A DNA stretch of 64,000 bases from Onthophagus taurus (GCF_036711975.1 NC_091973.1:14322001-14386000), one strand, 5' to 3'; shown: positions 49,705-62,415, numbered from the stretch's first letter. Notes: a model not told the origin generated them from the letters alone. Made by a program: numbers and translations.

Positions 49705-49854
49705 TTTGGTCCTTCGAGCCGGATCTTTCTTCACGGTCTTCCATTTTATGCACGTTTTCAACGTGGTTCACTCTGCAAAACCATTTTTCTGTTTCTTTTG
49801 CTGTTTAAGCATTAATTTCAGTTTTTTTTTGTTCCCCTTGGAATTTTTAATTTT

Positions 49855-50232
49855 TTCTCATTTTTTCGGTTCTCCCTTGAGAACTTCCCCGTGGAATATT
49901 TTTCTTTTCGAATTTTTTGGTATTCTTTTTAATTTTTTCTTATTTTTTCGGTTCTCCCTTGAGAACTTAGTCCCCGTGGAATATTTTTCTTTCGAATTTT
50001 TTGGTATTCTTTTAATTTTTTCTTATTCTTTCGGTTCTCCCTTGAGAACTTATTCCCCGTGGAATATTTTTCTTTTCGAATTTTTTGGTATTCTTTTAAA
50101 TTTTTTCTTATTTTTTCTGTTCTCCCCTGAGAACTTATTCCCCGTGGAATATTACTCTTTTCGAATTTTTTGGAAGCATTTATTTGTTATTTCTTTATTC
50201 TCCCTTGAGAATTTATTTCCATGGAATATTTT
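49855..50232 (+). repeat. About 83-bp minisatellite in the BEL leader
   Basis: Five units, the last one partial, each with TTCTCCCTTGAGAACTT, CCCGTGGAATATT and TCGAATTTTTTGGTATTC. Each unit holds the short palindrome CTCCCTTGAG. It lies between the primer site and gag. Confidence 0.85.
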
Positions 50233-50452
50233 TTTTATCTTAAAATTCTTACTTATAAGAGAGATACATTTTCATTTAACTATTTCTGAATCAAAATTTC
50301 TTTTTTTTTTTTTTTGACGTTGTGTCCTTGGCTGCCTAATATCCTCCTTACCTTAATCCTTATATATACATATTTACATTTTATTTACATTCTATTTACA
50401 TTTTATTTACACATTTACACCTCTCCTCAATTCTTCCAATTTTTCTTAAAAA

Positions 50453-53400
50453 ATGGAGAAGCTTGCGAAACTAAAGCTACGTCGAAACGTCCTTCAAAAT
50501 CGTCTTTATGAAGCACGAGATAATGGTCGCAGTATCGCTGATGATCAAACCGAACGCTTAATATTTCTGGAACAATCCAAAAATGCTGATGATACTTACA
50601 AAGAATTTAAGACGATACATAATCAGATCATCGGTCTCATCGATGACACCGACTTCGATTCCCATGACGATATTCGCCGAGAGGTTGATTTGGCTTATTT
50701 TACAGTTAAGGCTATCTTTCAGTAACTTCAGCCAAGCTCCAATGCACCTTCTGAAATAGTTCCATCAACGTCGTCGCTCAAATTAAATAAAATTTCTATT
50801 CCAATTTTTGACGGAAATCATAAAGATTGGCCGACCTTCTGTGATTTATTTCGAACCCTTATTCATGAAAATGACTCCTTATCACCTATAGCAAAATATC
50901 AATTTACTAACCTCTTTAAAAGGGGAACCTTTCAATCTACTAAAGGGCCTTCCTGTCACCAACGAAAACTACTTGATTGCATATAACACCTTAAAAGAAA
51001 GGTATCACAATAAACGTCATTTAGCAACGCTGTATTTTAATGAGATTTTTAACCTAAAGGCTATTCGTGATGAATCATCAAAATCAATAAGATTTCTCAT
51101 CGATACGTTCAAAGAAAACGTCGAGGGTTTTCGTGCGCTGGGTTTTCCCGTTGATGGATGGGATTTTCTCTTGTTCAACATTCTTCTTTTGAAGCTTAAT
51201 GTCGCTACGAAAACGAAATTTGAGTCAGAGCATACATCGATTGAAATCCCAACATATGTTCAATTAAGAGATTTCTTGGAAAAGCGGGCAAAGGCATTGG
51301 AGTCAGTGGTGCTTACCTCAAATGAGAAAACGTCTAATCAATCGAAAATCCATCACAATCTTCGTAGTAAGCCGTCCATAAGCCTTAAAATTGAAGAAAC
51401 CCCTTCAAGGCTTAAATGTTTATTATGTTCTCAACCTCATCAGTTATATCGTTGTTCGACATTTCATGCTAAATCGCCTATGTCGTAACTGTCTTAATAC
51501 ATCTCACCAGACCAGTAACTGTGTATCGACGCATCGTTGCAAAGTTTGCCATCAAAAACATCATACCTCTCTGCATTTCGAATCAAGTAAACCATCACCA
51601 GTCCCCGTCGGAACTACGGCTTGTCATGTTAATCAACCGAACAATGACTTAAACCACCAAGTAATTTTACCGATTGCTTTCCTGTACGTCAAGGATCAAT
51701 TTGACAGATTACACCTCGTTCGTGCACTAATTGATTCAGGCAGCATGTCTAACTTTGTTACCGCCAAACTTGCCAGAAAATTGGGTTTGCCTCGTACCCG
51801 AAATTCTTCGTTACAAATCCGAGGACTGAACTCTATGTCATCCCTCTGGAATAAGGGAACAATTAAATGCAACGTTCAGCCATGTAATGCTTCTCAGATT
51901 TCTTTCGATTTCGATGCTGTGATTACCTCTAACATCTGCTCAGATCAGTCAACATATGAATCCATTCAGAAGGCTTATGATCATTTAAAGAATATACCTT
52001 TTCAAAAGGAATTCAAATCAAACCTAAAAGAAGTAGATTTACCTTTGGGTGCCGAATTGGTACCCCAGATACTCACTGGTGGACGTATACGAGGAGGGCC
52101 AAACGATCCTGTGGCTGTAGAATCTATATTTGGATGGTTACTTATGGGACGTTTATCATCGTCATCCTCAGCATCATCAACAACTTGCCTATCAACTCTT
52201 TCCTCGTCACTTTCTCTAGATGATACTATTCAGAAATTCTGGGAAATTGAATCCATTCCTGTAACATCTTTGAATACTTCAGAAGAAGAAACAGGTGAAA
52301 AACATTTTCGAGAAACTTACCAACGTATGACTAATGGTAGATTTGTCGTTTCCTTACCTTTTAAATCTAGCAAACCTTCCTTCGGAGACTCCTACCAAAC
52401 CGCTCTTAGAAGATTCAAATCCTTAGAAAATCGCCTTCTAAAAAATCCCTCCTTACACCAAAATTACGTATCATTTATGTCTGATTACCTCCTATCTGGC
52501 CACATGAGTTTGATCACCACTAATCCATCTCTCTCCTCTACTTCATACTACATAACCTATCATTGTGTCACACGCGCAGAAGGCGCATCTAGCAAGATCC
52601 GAGTAGTTTTCGACGCATCAGCTGTCACTTTGAATGTTAAATGACAATTTACTTATTGGTCCTAAATTGCAACAGAATATCGTCAAGGTCTTGCTTAATT
52701 TTCGTTACCATGAATTTGCCTTTACGTGCGATATACAACAAATGTATCGACAGATTTTGATTTCGGAAAATCACCGGAACTATCAGAAAATTCTATGGCG
52801 GTTCTCACCTGATGATCCCATAGAAGAATATATGTTAAACACCGTCACTTATGGCGTTTCATCAGCACCTTTTTTGGCGCTCAGAACAATTATCGAACTT
52901 TCACGTTTATATTCACATGAATTTCCGGAAGCTTCCAAGATTCTACAACTGACATCTATGTAGATGACATTGTCACAGGAGCGAGTTCTTTAATGGAAGC
53001 ACGTACCCTACAATCAGATTTGATATCATTATTGCGTTAAAGGAGGTTTCGAATTGAAAAAATGGGCGAGCAACTGTCGAGATCTTCTACAAGATGTTGC
53101 GGAGACTGATTTACAAAAGCCAATATCCATGGATTATGGAGAATTTAATTGCATAATGGTTATTGGCCTTCAATGGGACCCCAAAAGAAATCTATTTACT
53201 TACTCCTTCACTCCCATACATAAATCCTGTACCAAACGTTCCATACTATCTGACATTGCCCGTATATATGATCCCCTTGGATTTTTAACGCCTTGCACAC
53301 TTAAAACAAAAACTTTCATACAACAATTGTGGCAATTGAAATTATCCTGGGACGACACGCCTCCATTGTTCATTTCTGAAAATTGGAAAATATTTAAGAA

Positions 53401-55458
53401 TGATCTCATTCAGTTATCTAATTTAACTTTACCTAGATTAGTTATTCCGAATAACTCTGAATCCATACAATTGCATCTTTTCTGTGCTGCCTCTCAAATT
53501 GGATACTGTGCCGTTGCTTATTTACGTTGTCAAGTCCAAGGTACAATTGAATCTTCGCTTTTATGCGCAAAGGCTCGTGTAGCCCCCTTAAAAACTATCA
53601 CGATTCCACTGATTTGTTGTCAACAATTCAAGAAACATTATTTCTTAAAATCAATATTGATTCGATTACTGCTTGGACAGATTCGAAAGTTGTTTTATCT
53701 TGGATTTCCTCTTCCCCAAGTAGATGGAAAATATTCGTCGCGAATAGGGTCTCACATATCCAGGGAATTTTACCTACAAATTGTTGGAAACATGTTCCGT
53801 CTATCGATAACCCCGCAGATTGTGGTTCTCGCGGCCGTTTTCCCAGTCAGTTAATCTCCTCTACTTTATGGTGGAAAGGTCCTTCATGGCTTGCTGATTC
53901 ATCAAATAATTAGCCCGCATTATCTGAAAACATAAGTGATACACACGAAGTAGTTATTGAACAGCAATCCAAATATCCATATATCCTTGACACTTACCCG
54001 AATCATTTTATTGATGATCTTCTAACGAAATTTTCTTCTTTCATTAAAATTCAACGAATTATTGCATATGTTCGACGGTTTATTAACCACTGTAAAAAAC
54101 ATGATAAATATTCTACCATAAATTTATCACCATTTGAGATTCAATCTGCGTTAACGACAATTTTAAGTCATGTACAGGGTCAACATTTTTCAACGCTAAT
54201 TACTTCCATTAAAAATAATCAAATTCCTGAAAAGTCTTACCGTAAACTTGCTCCTTTTTTGGATCGAGATGGTATTATTAGGGTGGGTGGTCGCCTTAAA
54301 CACGCTACAATCCCGTTTGATCATAAACACCCAGCGTTGTTATCTAAAAACAATCGTGTGAGTGAACTTATTGTGGAAGAAATACATAAAACTTACCTCC
54401 ATCCTGGACAATGCACGCTTCAAGCTTTGGTGATGCAGCAATACTGGATCATCGCTGCAAGGAGTGTTATTCACCGAGGAGTGGTCTCCAGATGCTTCCG
54501 ATGTTTCCGTTGCAAGTCGAGATCATACGCCCCCTGGATGGCCGATCTACCATCATTTCGCCTCGCACAAGTTAAGGCGTTCTCCACTGTGGCTGTTGAC
54601 TTCGCTGGCCCCATTTTTACCACCATTAGCCGTCATCGGGGATCGCGGTCTACTAAGTCTTACATATGTGTATTTGTGTGTACATCCACAAAGGCTATAC
54701 ATCTTGAGTTGGTTTCAGACTTATCAACAGAATCTTTCACCGCTGCACTACGTCGTTTCCAATCACGTCGAGGTCAATGTACCCTTATTTTATCCGATCA
54801 AGGAACCAACTTCGTGGGTGCTTACAACCGACTGCGACAGATGGCCGATACCGCAGGCGAAAAACTCAATCTCCGGTGGCAATTCCATCCTCCAGGAGCT
54901 CCCCACTTCAATGGCTTAGCGGAGGCTGGAGTCAAATCCGTTAAATACGACTTGTTGCGTGTGATTGGTGAACAAAGACTCACCTTCGAGGAAGTTTATA
55001 CTCTACTAACACAAATAGAAGCAGTGCTTAATTCGAGACCATTATCACCACTTACCGAAGATCCGAATGATCTCCAAGCACTCACTCCCGCACATTTTTT
55101 GTGTCTCGAACCTATAACCTTTTCTGTTTTAGATTCTGATCTTACTCAGATTCCAATCAATCGTTTAGATCGATGGAAATTATTGCAAAGAATGATGCAG
55201 GATTTCTGGAAAAGATGGCATCAGGAATACTTGTCAACGCTCCAACAGCGACAAAAATGGAATATTCCTACATCTAATCCTTCCGTAGGCGATCTAGTAA
55301 TTATTCGCAATGAGCAGCGTCCTCCGTTACAATGGGAAATAGGTCGGATAGAACTTATTCATCCCGGAGTCGATGGCGTCATTCGTGTTGTCACAATTAA
55401 AACGATAAATGGCCGCTTGACGCGACCAGTAACCAAACTTTGTTTATTGCCAACTTAA
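50453..55458 (+). pseudogene. BEL gag-pol polyprotein, broken
   Basis: Homologous throughout to the intact BEL protein at 4,610-9,679. Gag starts at ATG 50,453 (MEKLAKLKLRRN). A stop lies at 50,723, a frameshift near 50,905, a small deletion within the Cys/His region near 51,480, protease at IDSGSMSNF (about 51,730), a frameshift near 52,640, a frameshift near 52,955 just before the intact YVDDIVTG (about 52,955-52,985), a stop near 53,037, and a deletion in RNase H near 53,610. The last 400 codons (54,259-55,458) are open and carry the integrase core (VDFAGPIFTT, LSDQGTNFVGA) and the C-terminal DUF5641-like domain. Not functional. Confidence 0.9.
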
Positions 55459-55637
55459 AAAAAAATTGTTTTGTTTTTACGAAAAAATAATTTTTCTAGT
55501 CATTGATATCATATTTATTATATTTTTACTTACCTGTTGACTTTTTTATTTCATCATTGTTAAATTCATTTCAAATTTTATATTATTCTTGTAAAAAAAA
55601 AATTTTACTATTTACATTTTTTTGTTGGTGGGTGGAA

Positions 55638-55943
55638 TGTCCGATCCGCATACAACTTTTCGTTTAAATTCAAATTAGTCTTGTATAACTTGTATTTCGC
55701 ACCCCCACCACGTATGCCCGTCTATAAATTGTATTATACCGTTAAACTCGCCCTCTTTCAAATTGTCATCGTCGTGATTGATGGGTCGAGTGAACCGGTT
55801 ACCGCCCGTGCAATAAAAGACAAGTAAGAACATTTAACCTTTTTATTATTTCGATTACATTTTTCTGGTCCTTCGAATAAAACACCAAATTAGAATCAGC
55901 ACCAATTTCATTTAAGAACCTCTAATTTTTATTAGCGTGTTCA
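55638..55943 (+). repeat. BEL (second) 3' LTR
   Basis: 306 bp, closely similar but not identical to 49,392-49,704, ending GCGTGTTCA. It is followed by a short TTA microsatellite and the truncated PLE. Confidence 0.9.
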
Positions 55944-56067
55944 CTATTATTATTATTGTAATTAAATAAATTAAGAAAAACCCTATTTTTTGAAAAACCG
56001 AACATTGCAGTTTTAGTTCAATTAATCAAAGTCACCACACACACAAGTGGGACACACTATTAAAACA

Positions 56068-56613
56068 TTAAAATAGGTATTCTTTTATTAAATTAATAGT
56101 AAGGGCAATAGGTATGTTAGAATATAAATTTTTTATATCCACGGAGATAAGTTTATAGTTCTTCTCTATTTTAATTTTAGATAATTTCTTAGAGAGTTCT
56201 GTAGAATTTTTGATTGTGTATTGAAAAGAGTTGTTAAAGGTTTTATATAAGATTCGTTGAATAATTTTCGCTATCTTGCTGGTTGGTGTATTAATATTTC
56301 CTATAATTGGTCGGATGCTTTTATCGATCTTATGTAACTTTATTAAACATTTCATGTGTGGGATTAAAATTTTCATTTCTGTAGAGTTAAAAATATTAAT
56401 ATTAAAAATCTTCAGGAATGGAAGGTTTTGTTTTATAAGTTTTTTCAAATTATTATTATATGCAACAGTCGGGTTGTTCTTAATCTCGATGATATTATTT
56501 TGTTTGAAAAAGGTGAAAATCATCTTTCTCAAGGATCACACAAATGTATATGCTTCTGTAATTCCCTGTGAATGAATTTCAAAACCGCTTCGTGTCTTGA
56601 CAATGTTTTGTAA
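56068..56613 (-). pseudogene. Penelope-like RT, N-terminal part
   Basis: Minus frame 56,532-56,068: NNPTVAYNNNLKKLI, then CLIKLHKIDKSIRPIIGNI and LISVDIKNLYSNIP (RT motif A). It ends before motif B, cut near the second BEL element. Upstream coding continues with a stop to about 56,613, where an inserted PLE composite begins. The matching N-terminal remnant is on the far side at 58,368-58,590. Confidence 0.75.
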
Positions 56614-56669
56614 TGTCAATTTAAATAAAACAAAAATTTTCCTCTTTCTTGCTATTTATTTTATTATGC

Positions 56670-56712
56670 TTCTAAATCGATTTCGAGGAAACAATCCTCA
56701 TCTTCAGTAGAA
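56670..56712 (-). ncRNA. Hammerhead-like motif, left arm
   Basis: On minus: UUCUA, CUGAAGA, U, stem II GAGGA/UCCUC, GAAA, 2-bp stem III (AU..AU), AUU cleavage position, UAGAA. Stem I and stem II are perfect. Confidence 0.6.
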
Positions 56713-57117
56713 TCTTATATAAAAATTTTTTTAAAAAACAATATGAAATAAATCCAAAATTTCTATAAATTTACTTACTGTCAGTTTAATTGAAAAAATA
56801 TATTAATCATCAAATTTAACACATCCTCCAAAGTTAACTTCATCTTTTTTATCCAAGCTTGAAAATTTCTTACTTTAATAATTGAACAAATATAATAGAA
56901 TATCAAATTCAAAACCAAAAGTTAAAATACACTTAAAACAAAATCCAAAATAATATAAAACAAAGCACGCGTTTACATTTGACAAAAGATACGAAAAATG
57001 ACTGAAGGTCAAAAGGAACAAGCAAGAAGGAAACTGGTATTCATCCTGAATAACACTGTTTATATTTAAATTTAAAATCTTTTAATAAAGTGAAAATAGG
57101 TGCAGTATTAATTTGTA

Positions 57118-57843
57118 TTAATTTTTTTTATTGTTAGCTAATTTATATATGAAATCTTTTTCGTTTTTTAAAGTTTCTTTGTCAAGTGGATAATCTAGTA
57201 TTCTGTTGATTAAGAATCTAAAATTTGCAAATTTCTGATTGTGTGGGTGGTATGAATTGAAGGGGATGGTAGTTAAAGAGTTTGTAGGTTTCCTGAAAAT
57301 ACTGTATTTAATTTTGTTTTCTATTGTCTTAGTTAAAGTAAGGTCCAAAAAATCTAATGAATTATCTTTTTCTATTTCCATGGTAAATTTTAATTTTTCA
57401 TGTATGTTGTTTAGATATTTTAAAAATTGTTTCAGCTGAGAAATGTCTCCCTTCCAAATGCAAAACACGTCATCTACATATCTACACCAAAATTTAATGT
57501 TTTCTACAAATATACTGTTATAATTAAGAATCATATTTTTCTCAATAAAGTCTAGATATATATCTGAGATTAATCCTGATAAGGGCATGCCCATCGGTAA
57601 ACCATCAGGTATGTGATAATATTTATCTTCAAAAGAACAATAATTCTGAGTAACTACGTGTTTAAGAATTTTATTTAAATTGTTCGACGTATTTTGATCT
57701 GCAAAGTGGTTCTCAAAAAGTTGCGAGACAACCTCAAGAGTAAATTCAATAGGAACATTCGAATACAAGTTTGTAACATCAAAGGAAACAAATAAAGAGT
57801 CGTCAATATTTAGATTTTTAGTTTTTTCAATAAAAACTAAAAT
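57118..57843 (-). pseudogene. Penelope-like RT core, truncated at both ends
   Basis: Minus frame: LFVSFDVTNLYSNVP (motif A, at about 57,770-57,800), GLPMGMPLSGLISDIYLDF (motif B), WCRYVDDVFCIWKG (motif C, intact YVDD), LDFLDLTLTK, FRKPTNS, FRFLINRILDYPLDK, ending at ANNKK where the terminal arm begins. Closely related to the copy at 60,350-61,771. Confidence 0.85.
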
Positions 57844-58264
57844 TTATTAAACGATCAAATACAAATTAATACTGCACCTATTTTCACTTTATTAAAAGAT
57901 TTTAAATTTAAATATAAACAGTGTTATTCAGGATGAATACCAGTTTCCTTCTTGCTTGTTCCTTTTGACCTTCAGTCATTTTTCGTATCTTTTGTCAAAT
58001 GTAAACGCGTGTTTTGTTTTATATTATTTTGGATTTTGTTTTAAGTGTATTTTAACTTTTGGTTTTGAATTTGATATTCTATTATATTTGTTCAATTATT
58101 AAAGTAAGAAATTTTCAAGCTTGGATAAAAAAGATGAAGTTAACTTTGGAGGATGTGTTAAATTTGATGATTAATATATTTTTTCAATTAAACTGACAGT
58201 AAGTAAATTTATAGAAATTTTGGATTTATTTCATATTGTTTTTTAAAAAAATTTTTATATAAGA

Positions 58265-58307
58265 TTCTACTGAAGATGAGGATTGTTTCCTCGAAATCGA
58301 TTTAGAA
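58265..58307 (+). ncRNA. Hammerhead-like motif, right arm
   Basis: Inverse copy of 56,670-56,712 with the same perfect stems: CUGAAGA at 58,270-58,276 and GAAA at 58,293-58,296. Confidence 0.6.
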
Positions 58308-58367
58308 GCATAATAAAATAAATAGCAAGAAAGAGGAAAAAAAAATTTTTGTTTTATTTAAATTGAC

Positions 58368-58760
58368 TTAAACAAAGCTTGCTAATGGATAATTTAATCA
58401 ATTTTGTAATGTGTTCTGATACCTTTCTTGATTAATCTCTTCTCCAAGTCTTCTTGGTGTTTGCGGAATAGTCTGGAGGATCTGATCTTAAAGGTTTTGG
58501 GAGTAACATTGAGTTCTATCGCTTGATATAAAAAATTTAGGTTGTCTTTGGTCTTTTCTCTCTTCAATCTATATCTTATATTATATATAAGCTATAAGAT
58601 ATCTCCGCATTAAGAAGTTTAAATAAAATGGTTTCCAAGTTCATCCTGGATTTTATTAAATATAACCAAAATGCACGATGAATGATCTTTATTTTATTTC
58701 AGTGCATGTTTCAGGTGATAACCTCACCCTTCTTCAGGCACGACTAGACAAAATAAAATG
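58368..58760 (-). pseudogene. PLE N-terminal region and terminal repeat remnant
   Basis: On minus, 58,590-58,397 reads FYQAIELNVTPKTFKIRSSR-like residues and FRKHQEDLEKRLIKKGI, the basic N-terminal helix region of PLE proteins. Before it lies a terminal-repeat-like block with CUGAAGA...GAAAC near 58,700-58,745 (stem I GUGC/GCAC, stem II present, cleavage triplet not canonical). It belongs with the RT part at 56,068-56,613. Confidence 0.5.
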
Positions 58761-59246
58761 AGAAGAAAATTAAAATCAATTACAGAGACAAAGTGCCAGC
58801 ATGACAAATTACCGTCAAAAAACTTAATGATGAAATAGACTGTGTTGGTGACACATGTTGCGAAGAGAACTTAACATTACCAATAATTCTATAACAGTTC
58901 AGGTCTAAAATAATCGTAATCCACCTTCTATTGTAATTATGTCTCACTACGTACTTAAATCCAAGGTACATGAATATAAGGTATGCTCATATGGTGAACG
59001 AATTTTAGCACGTACTGCGCATTGGCCCGCGTACGTCATCACCGTGTGTCACAGCTTAGCAGCCACTTGTAAGCGAGGGTTTGTTTACAAAATTACAAAC
59101 ATTGGGTTATTCCGTTTAAGTGTCGTTAGACTTTTATAATAAATAATAGTAATAATAATTTTATTGAATAAGTATGATTATACATTATTCTCGTCAATAA
59201 TATACAGTTCATAAGACTCAAAATATTACAATATTGCAAACAATTA
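58761..59246. other. No recognisable gene
   Basis: AT-rich, with a 66-codon frame at 58,939-59,139 that matches nothing I know. It ends with an AATAAT microsatellite (about 59,140-59,165), which is the 3' tail of the minus-strand LINE fragment next to it. Confidence 0.4.
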
Positions 59247-59669
59247 TTAATTTTTTTTTTTATATATATTTGGAAAATTCTTGTCCGCAAGGTATTCCTC
59301 AATTGAATAATACTCTTTTTCCAATAATATTCGTTTAACTTTCTGTTTGAACCTTTTGTTATTCAACTCTTTTATTTTTGATGCATCGTACAATTTGACC
59401 GATATATAGTTGAAAGTATTCTGGGATTTTTTGATTCTGTGATATGGTATTAACAGACTACTTCCATGACGCGTGTTATAGATATGTAGATCTTCGTTCT
59501 TTGGCAATGTGTCTTTCTTCGTATGAACATTAACCAGGCAGGTAAGTATGAAACAACCTGGGATAGTTAGTATTTTTAAGGTTTTAAAAAATGTTCGGCA
59601 GCTTCCAATATAGTCAAGCCCAGACAAGATTCGTATCAATTTCTTTTGCATTTTAAATATGTCGTACAT
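59247..59669 (-). pseudogene. LINE RT C-terminal fragment
   Basis: 140 codons on minus: KLIRILSGLDYIGSCRTFF, TLKILTIPGCFILTCLV, IYNTRHGSSLLIPYHR, and a Lys-rich end. Same type of RT tail as at 1-346. 5'-truncated, with a trinucleotide tail on its 3' side. Confidence 0.75.
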
Positions 59670-60349
59670 ATCATTTAATTTAGTGTATATTGACGTTAGA
59701 AAAGGTGTTAAATAGTTTAGTTTTTTTATTTGATAGTATTATTAATTATTAGTTAGATTTTTATGGTGGATATAGACGTTAGAAAAGGTGTTAAATAGTT
59801 TAGTTTTTCTTATTATATAGTATTAATAGTGTTTTGTTGATTACCAGGTAAATATATAAACATTTGATAAATCCTAATAAAATATTTGTCTTCTAGCTGT
59901 TAATAAAGTAGCCCCAACTTCTTTTAGTAAAAAGAAAAAATAAAATGAAGAAATTTTTAGGATAATATAATAGATAATAACCTGGTTTTATTTTCCCTTT
60001 CTACCTACAGAATAGTTATTTATGATATAAGTGTTAAAATTAAGATTTTATTTTGTGTGTGGAAATTTTGTCTTCTTTGAATGTTTTTAACATCGAGATA
60101 TACTATGTTTACTGGAGTGCGTGCTTTGAGCTAGAAAACGGCCTCCCCCACCCCATAACGGCAAAAAGCTTCAACGTAACATACGTAACATTTATTATTT
60201 TTCCTAACTATAATAACTTAAATATGTAATATTTGGTATTTTTTATCATTATTGAATAACATTATTTGAATTACTTAGTAAATATTGAATAAATTCATGC
60301 TGAATTATATCCATTAGTTAGTATTATTTGTATTTCTTGCCGTTATGGG
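59670..60349. other. Noncoding spacer with tandem and inverted repeats
   Basis: An about 83-bp tandem duplication (copies begin at 59,692 and 59,775 with GACGTTAGAAAAGGTG). Then 60,095-60,176 is an imperfect inverse of 60,331-60,425, including a perfect block TCCCCCACCCCATAACGGCAA against its complement, with about 150 bp of AT-rich loop. No ORF. Confidence 0.6.
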
Positions 60350-62117
60350 GTGGGGGAACATGCTGGCGAATCGGACCGTTTTCTCGACCAAGCGAATATC
60401 GTGAGCACGTACTCCAGTAAATTATACAATGCGATCAAGCATTTCGTAAAAGCAGACAAGGGTGCGGGTGTAGTTATATTAGATAACAATACATATTTGG
60501 AAAAAACATATGAATTTCTACAAAATAACAATTATATAAAGCTTAAAAATAATACGTTGGAGAAAATCGTCAGAAATACAAAACAGATAATTAATAAATG
60601 CAAGGAGACCCTGGTTGAGTATACTCCATTTTTAAAGAATTCCAATTACAAATATTTTAACAGCTCATTCTTCATAAGTATGAACCCCACCATTCCAAAA
60701 TTATACTCCCTCCCAAAGCTTCACAAAATGAACATGCCCATTAGACCTATTTCCTCCTTTAATAACTCACCTACCCAAAAACTTGTTAATTTTATGTTAA
60801 ACATATTTAAGGATATTAACTTTGCTCCGAAGTACTCCATTGATAATTCCACCCAATTCATAGAAATGACTAAAGATTTAAAAATAAAAGACAAAATTCT
60901 TGTTTCCTTCGACGTCACTAACCTTTACTCAAATGTTCCAATTGACCAAACATTAGAAATAACGTCAAAAATATTTAACTCATTTTCAGATAATAAAACG
61001 ATCGTCGAACATTTAAATTATATTTTAAAACACATAGTCACTCAAAATTATTGTACATTTAACAACGAATACTACTTTATCTCGGAAGGTTTACCTATGG
61101 GCATGCCTTTATCAGGTCTCCTAGCAGATATCTTTTTAGATTACATCGAACAAAACTATATTATAAATAATATTAATCCTCACAAGAAAAATATTAGTAA
61201 ATGGGTGAGATATGTCGACGACGTTTTTTGCATTTGGGAAGGGAACAGAGAAAATTTGATGAGTTTTTTGAATTATTTGAATAAAGTTAATAAGAACCTT
61301 AAATTTACTATAGAAATTGAAGAAAATGATCAACTTAATTTTCTAGACTTAAATTTAACAAGAACAGATAAATATAAAATTGAGTACAACATTCATAGGA
61401 AACCATCGACCATCTCAACAACTATTCCCTATGATTCAGAACATCCTATGTCACAAAAACTTGCTAATTTTAGATTTTTAATAAATAGAATATTTAACTA
61501 TCCCCTCTCCGAACAGAATAGGATAAAAGAAATTGACTATGTGTTTGAGCTTGCATATAATAATAAATTCCCAAAACATATTATTAATAGATTATTTCAT
61601 AAAATACAGCAACAAAGAGACCCACTTTATGTTAAAACTCTAAATAATTTGAAATATAAGCCCATTCCTTTCAATAATGTCACCTTTCAGGCAAAACACA
61701 TTTTTTCCAAATATAATCTTTCCTTGGCATTTTCGAATAATAACACGATTCTTCGACTTTTATCCAACTAACAAAGATATTTTCAAAGAATGTGGCATAT
61801 ATTCTATTGGTTGTTCTAATTGTAACTCAGTTTATATTGGGCAAACAGGGCGTAAATTGGAGACTCGTATACGAGAACACAAAACCAAAGATAATTCCAA
61901 TGTATTCAAACATCACATTGAAACAGGCCACAAGATAGACTATAATAACACTAAACTTTTACATAAATGTGAAAAAGGTTATAGGCTAGATCTGCTCGAA
62001 ATTTTGGAAATTAACAAACACAAAAATAACAATAACTGCGAATTATTAAATGATCAACTTCAATTATATAATAAACCTATTTTTATGTCTCTGAGAGATC
62101 ATAAAACAAGTATATAA
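60350..62117 (+). pseudogene. Penelope-like RT plus GIY-YIG, one frameshift
   Basis: The frame to 61,771 carries KADKGAGVVILD, LPKLHKMNMPIRPISSF, VSFDVTNLYSNVP, GLPMGMPLSGLLADIF, WVRYVDDVFCIWEG (motif C, intact), LNFLDLNLTR and FRFLINRIFNYPL. The GIY-YIG domain (GIYSIGCSNCNSVYIGQTGRKL, about 61,790-61,855; KHHIETGH) is in another frame from about 61,740 to the stop at 62,117. No ATG starts the frame, and the first 25 codons coincide with the inverted repeat at 60,331-60,425, so the N-terminus is lost or replaced. Otherwise well preserved. Confidence 0.85.
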
Positions 62118-62415
62118 CAAGTTTATTTGCCGGGATAGTTCAATGCAGGTTTAAAACCCGCTCAAGTCTTTTTCCCAGTTCCTTTGTTCTCGTCTCACCG
62201 TCGACATCTTTTCGTATTTCGTTTTTGACAAAAATTTTTAATATATTTTGATGTCGTATATTTATTTTACAGTTTGAGTTATATTGTGAATGTTTTTATT
62301 GTGATTATTTATTTAGAGCATTGTGAGATAATGTCAACTGAGTAAGACGTGCTTGTGCTGCGCTCCGCTGAAATTAGTCGTTAAATGGTGTACATTAGTT
62401 GAGTTTTGTTATATT
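62118..62415 (+). other. Probable 5' UTR of the LINE
   Basis: About 300 bp between the PLE stop and LINE ORF1, moderately GC-balanced near 62,150-62,215. The LINE's 5' end is not defined. An upstream frame without ATG continues from 62,353. Confidence 0.45.

Larger units (their letters stand above)
49392..55943 (+). mobile_element. Second BEL/Pao retrotransposon, decayed
   Basis: 6.55 kb on plus. 5' LTR 49,392-49,704 (313 bp) and 3' LTR 55,638-55,943 (306 bp) differ by several substitutions and small indels. The tRNA-Tyr-type primer site starts at 49,707. The polypurine-like tract TTGGTGGGTGGAA precedes the 3' LTR, very like that of the intact element at 4,112. No matching target duplication. 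The polyprotein has at least six breaks. Older than the first BEL and a different family. Confidence 0.92.
56614..58367. mobile_element. PLE composite with inverted terminal repeats around an RT core
   Basis: Two inverted arms of about 500 bp (56,614-57,117 and about 57,862-58,367) flank a minus-strand RT fragment. Each arm contains a hammerhead-like motif with perfect 5-bp stem I. The RT is truncated at both ends. The composite splits an older minus-strand PLE (56,068-56,613 and 58,368-58,760). Confidence 0.75.

Noticed and set aside
49706-50317. 203-codon Phe-rich frame in the second BEL
   Set aside because: It is translated minisatellite and T-rich leader and starts at the primer-binding site.
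58690-58745. Fully functional hammerhead
   Set aside because: Core and stems I and II are present, but the base before the cleavage site is not the required U-H pattern, so I treat it as decayed.
62130-62175. tRNA-like sequence
   Set aside because: A GGTTTAAAACCC-like arm is present but no cloverleaf or acceptor pairing can be built.
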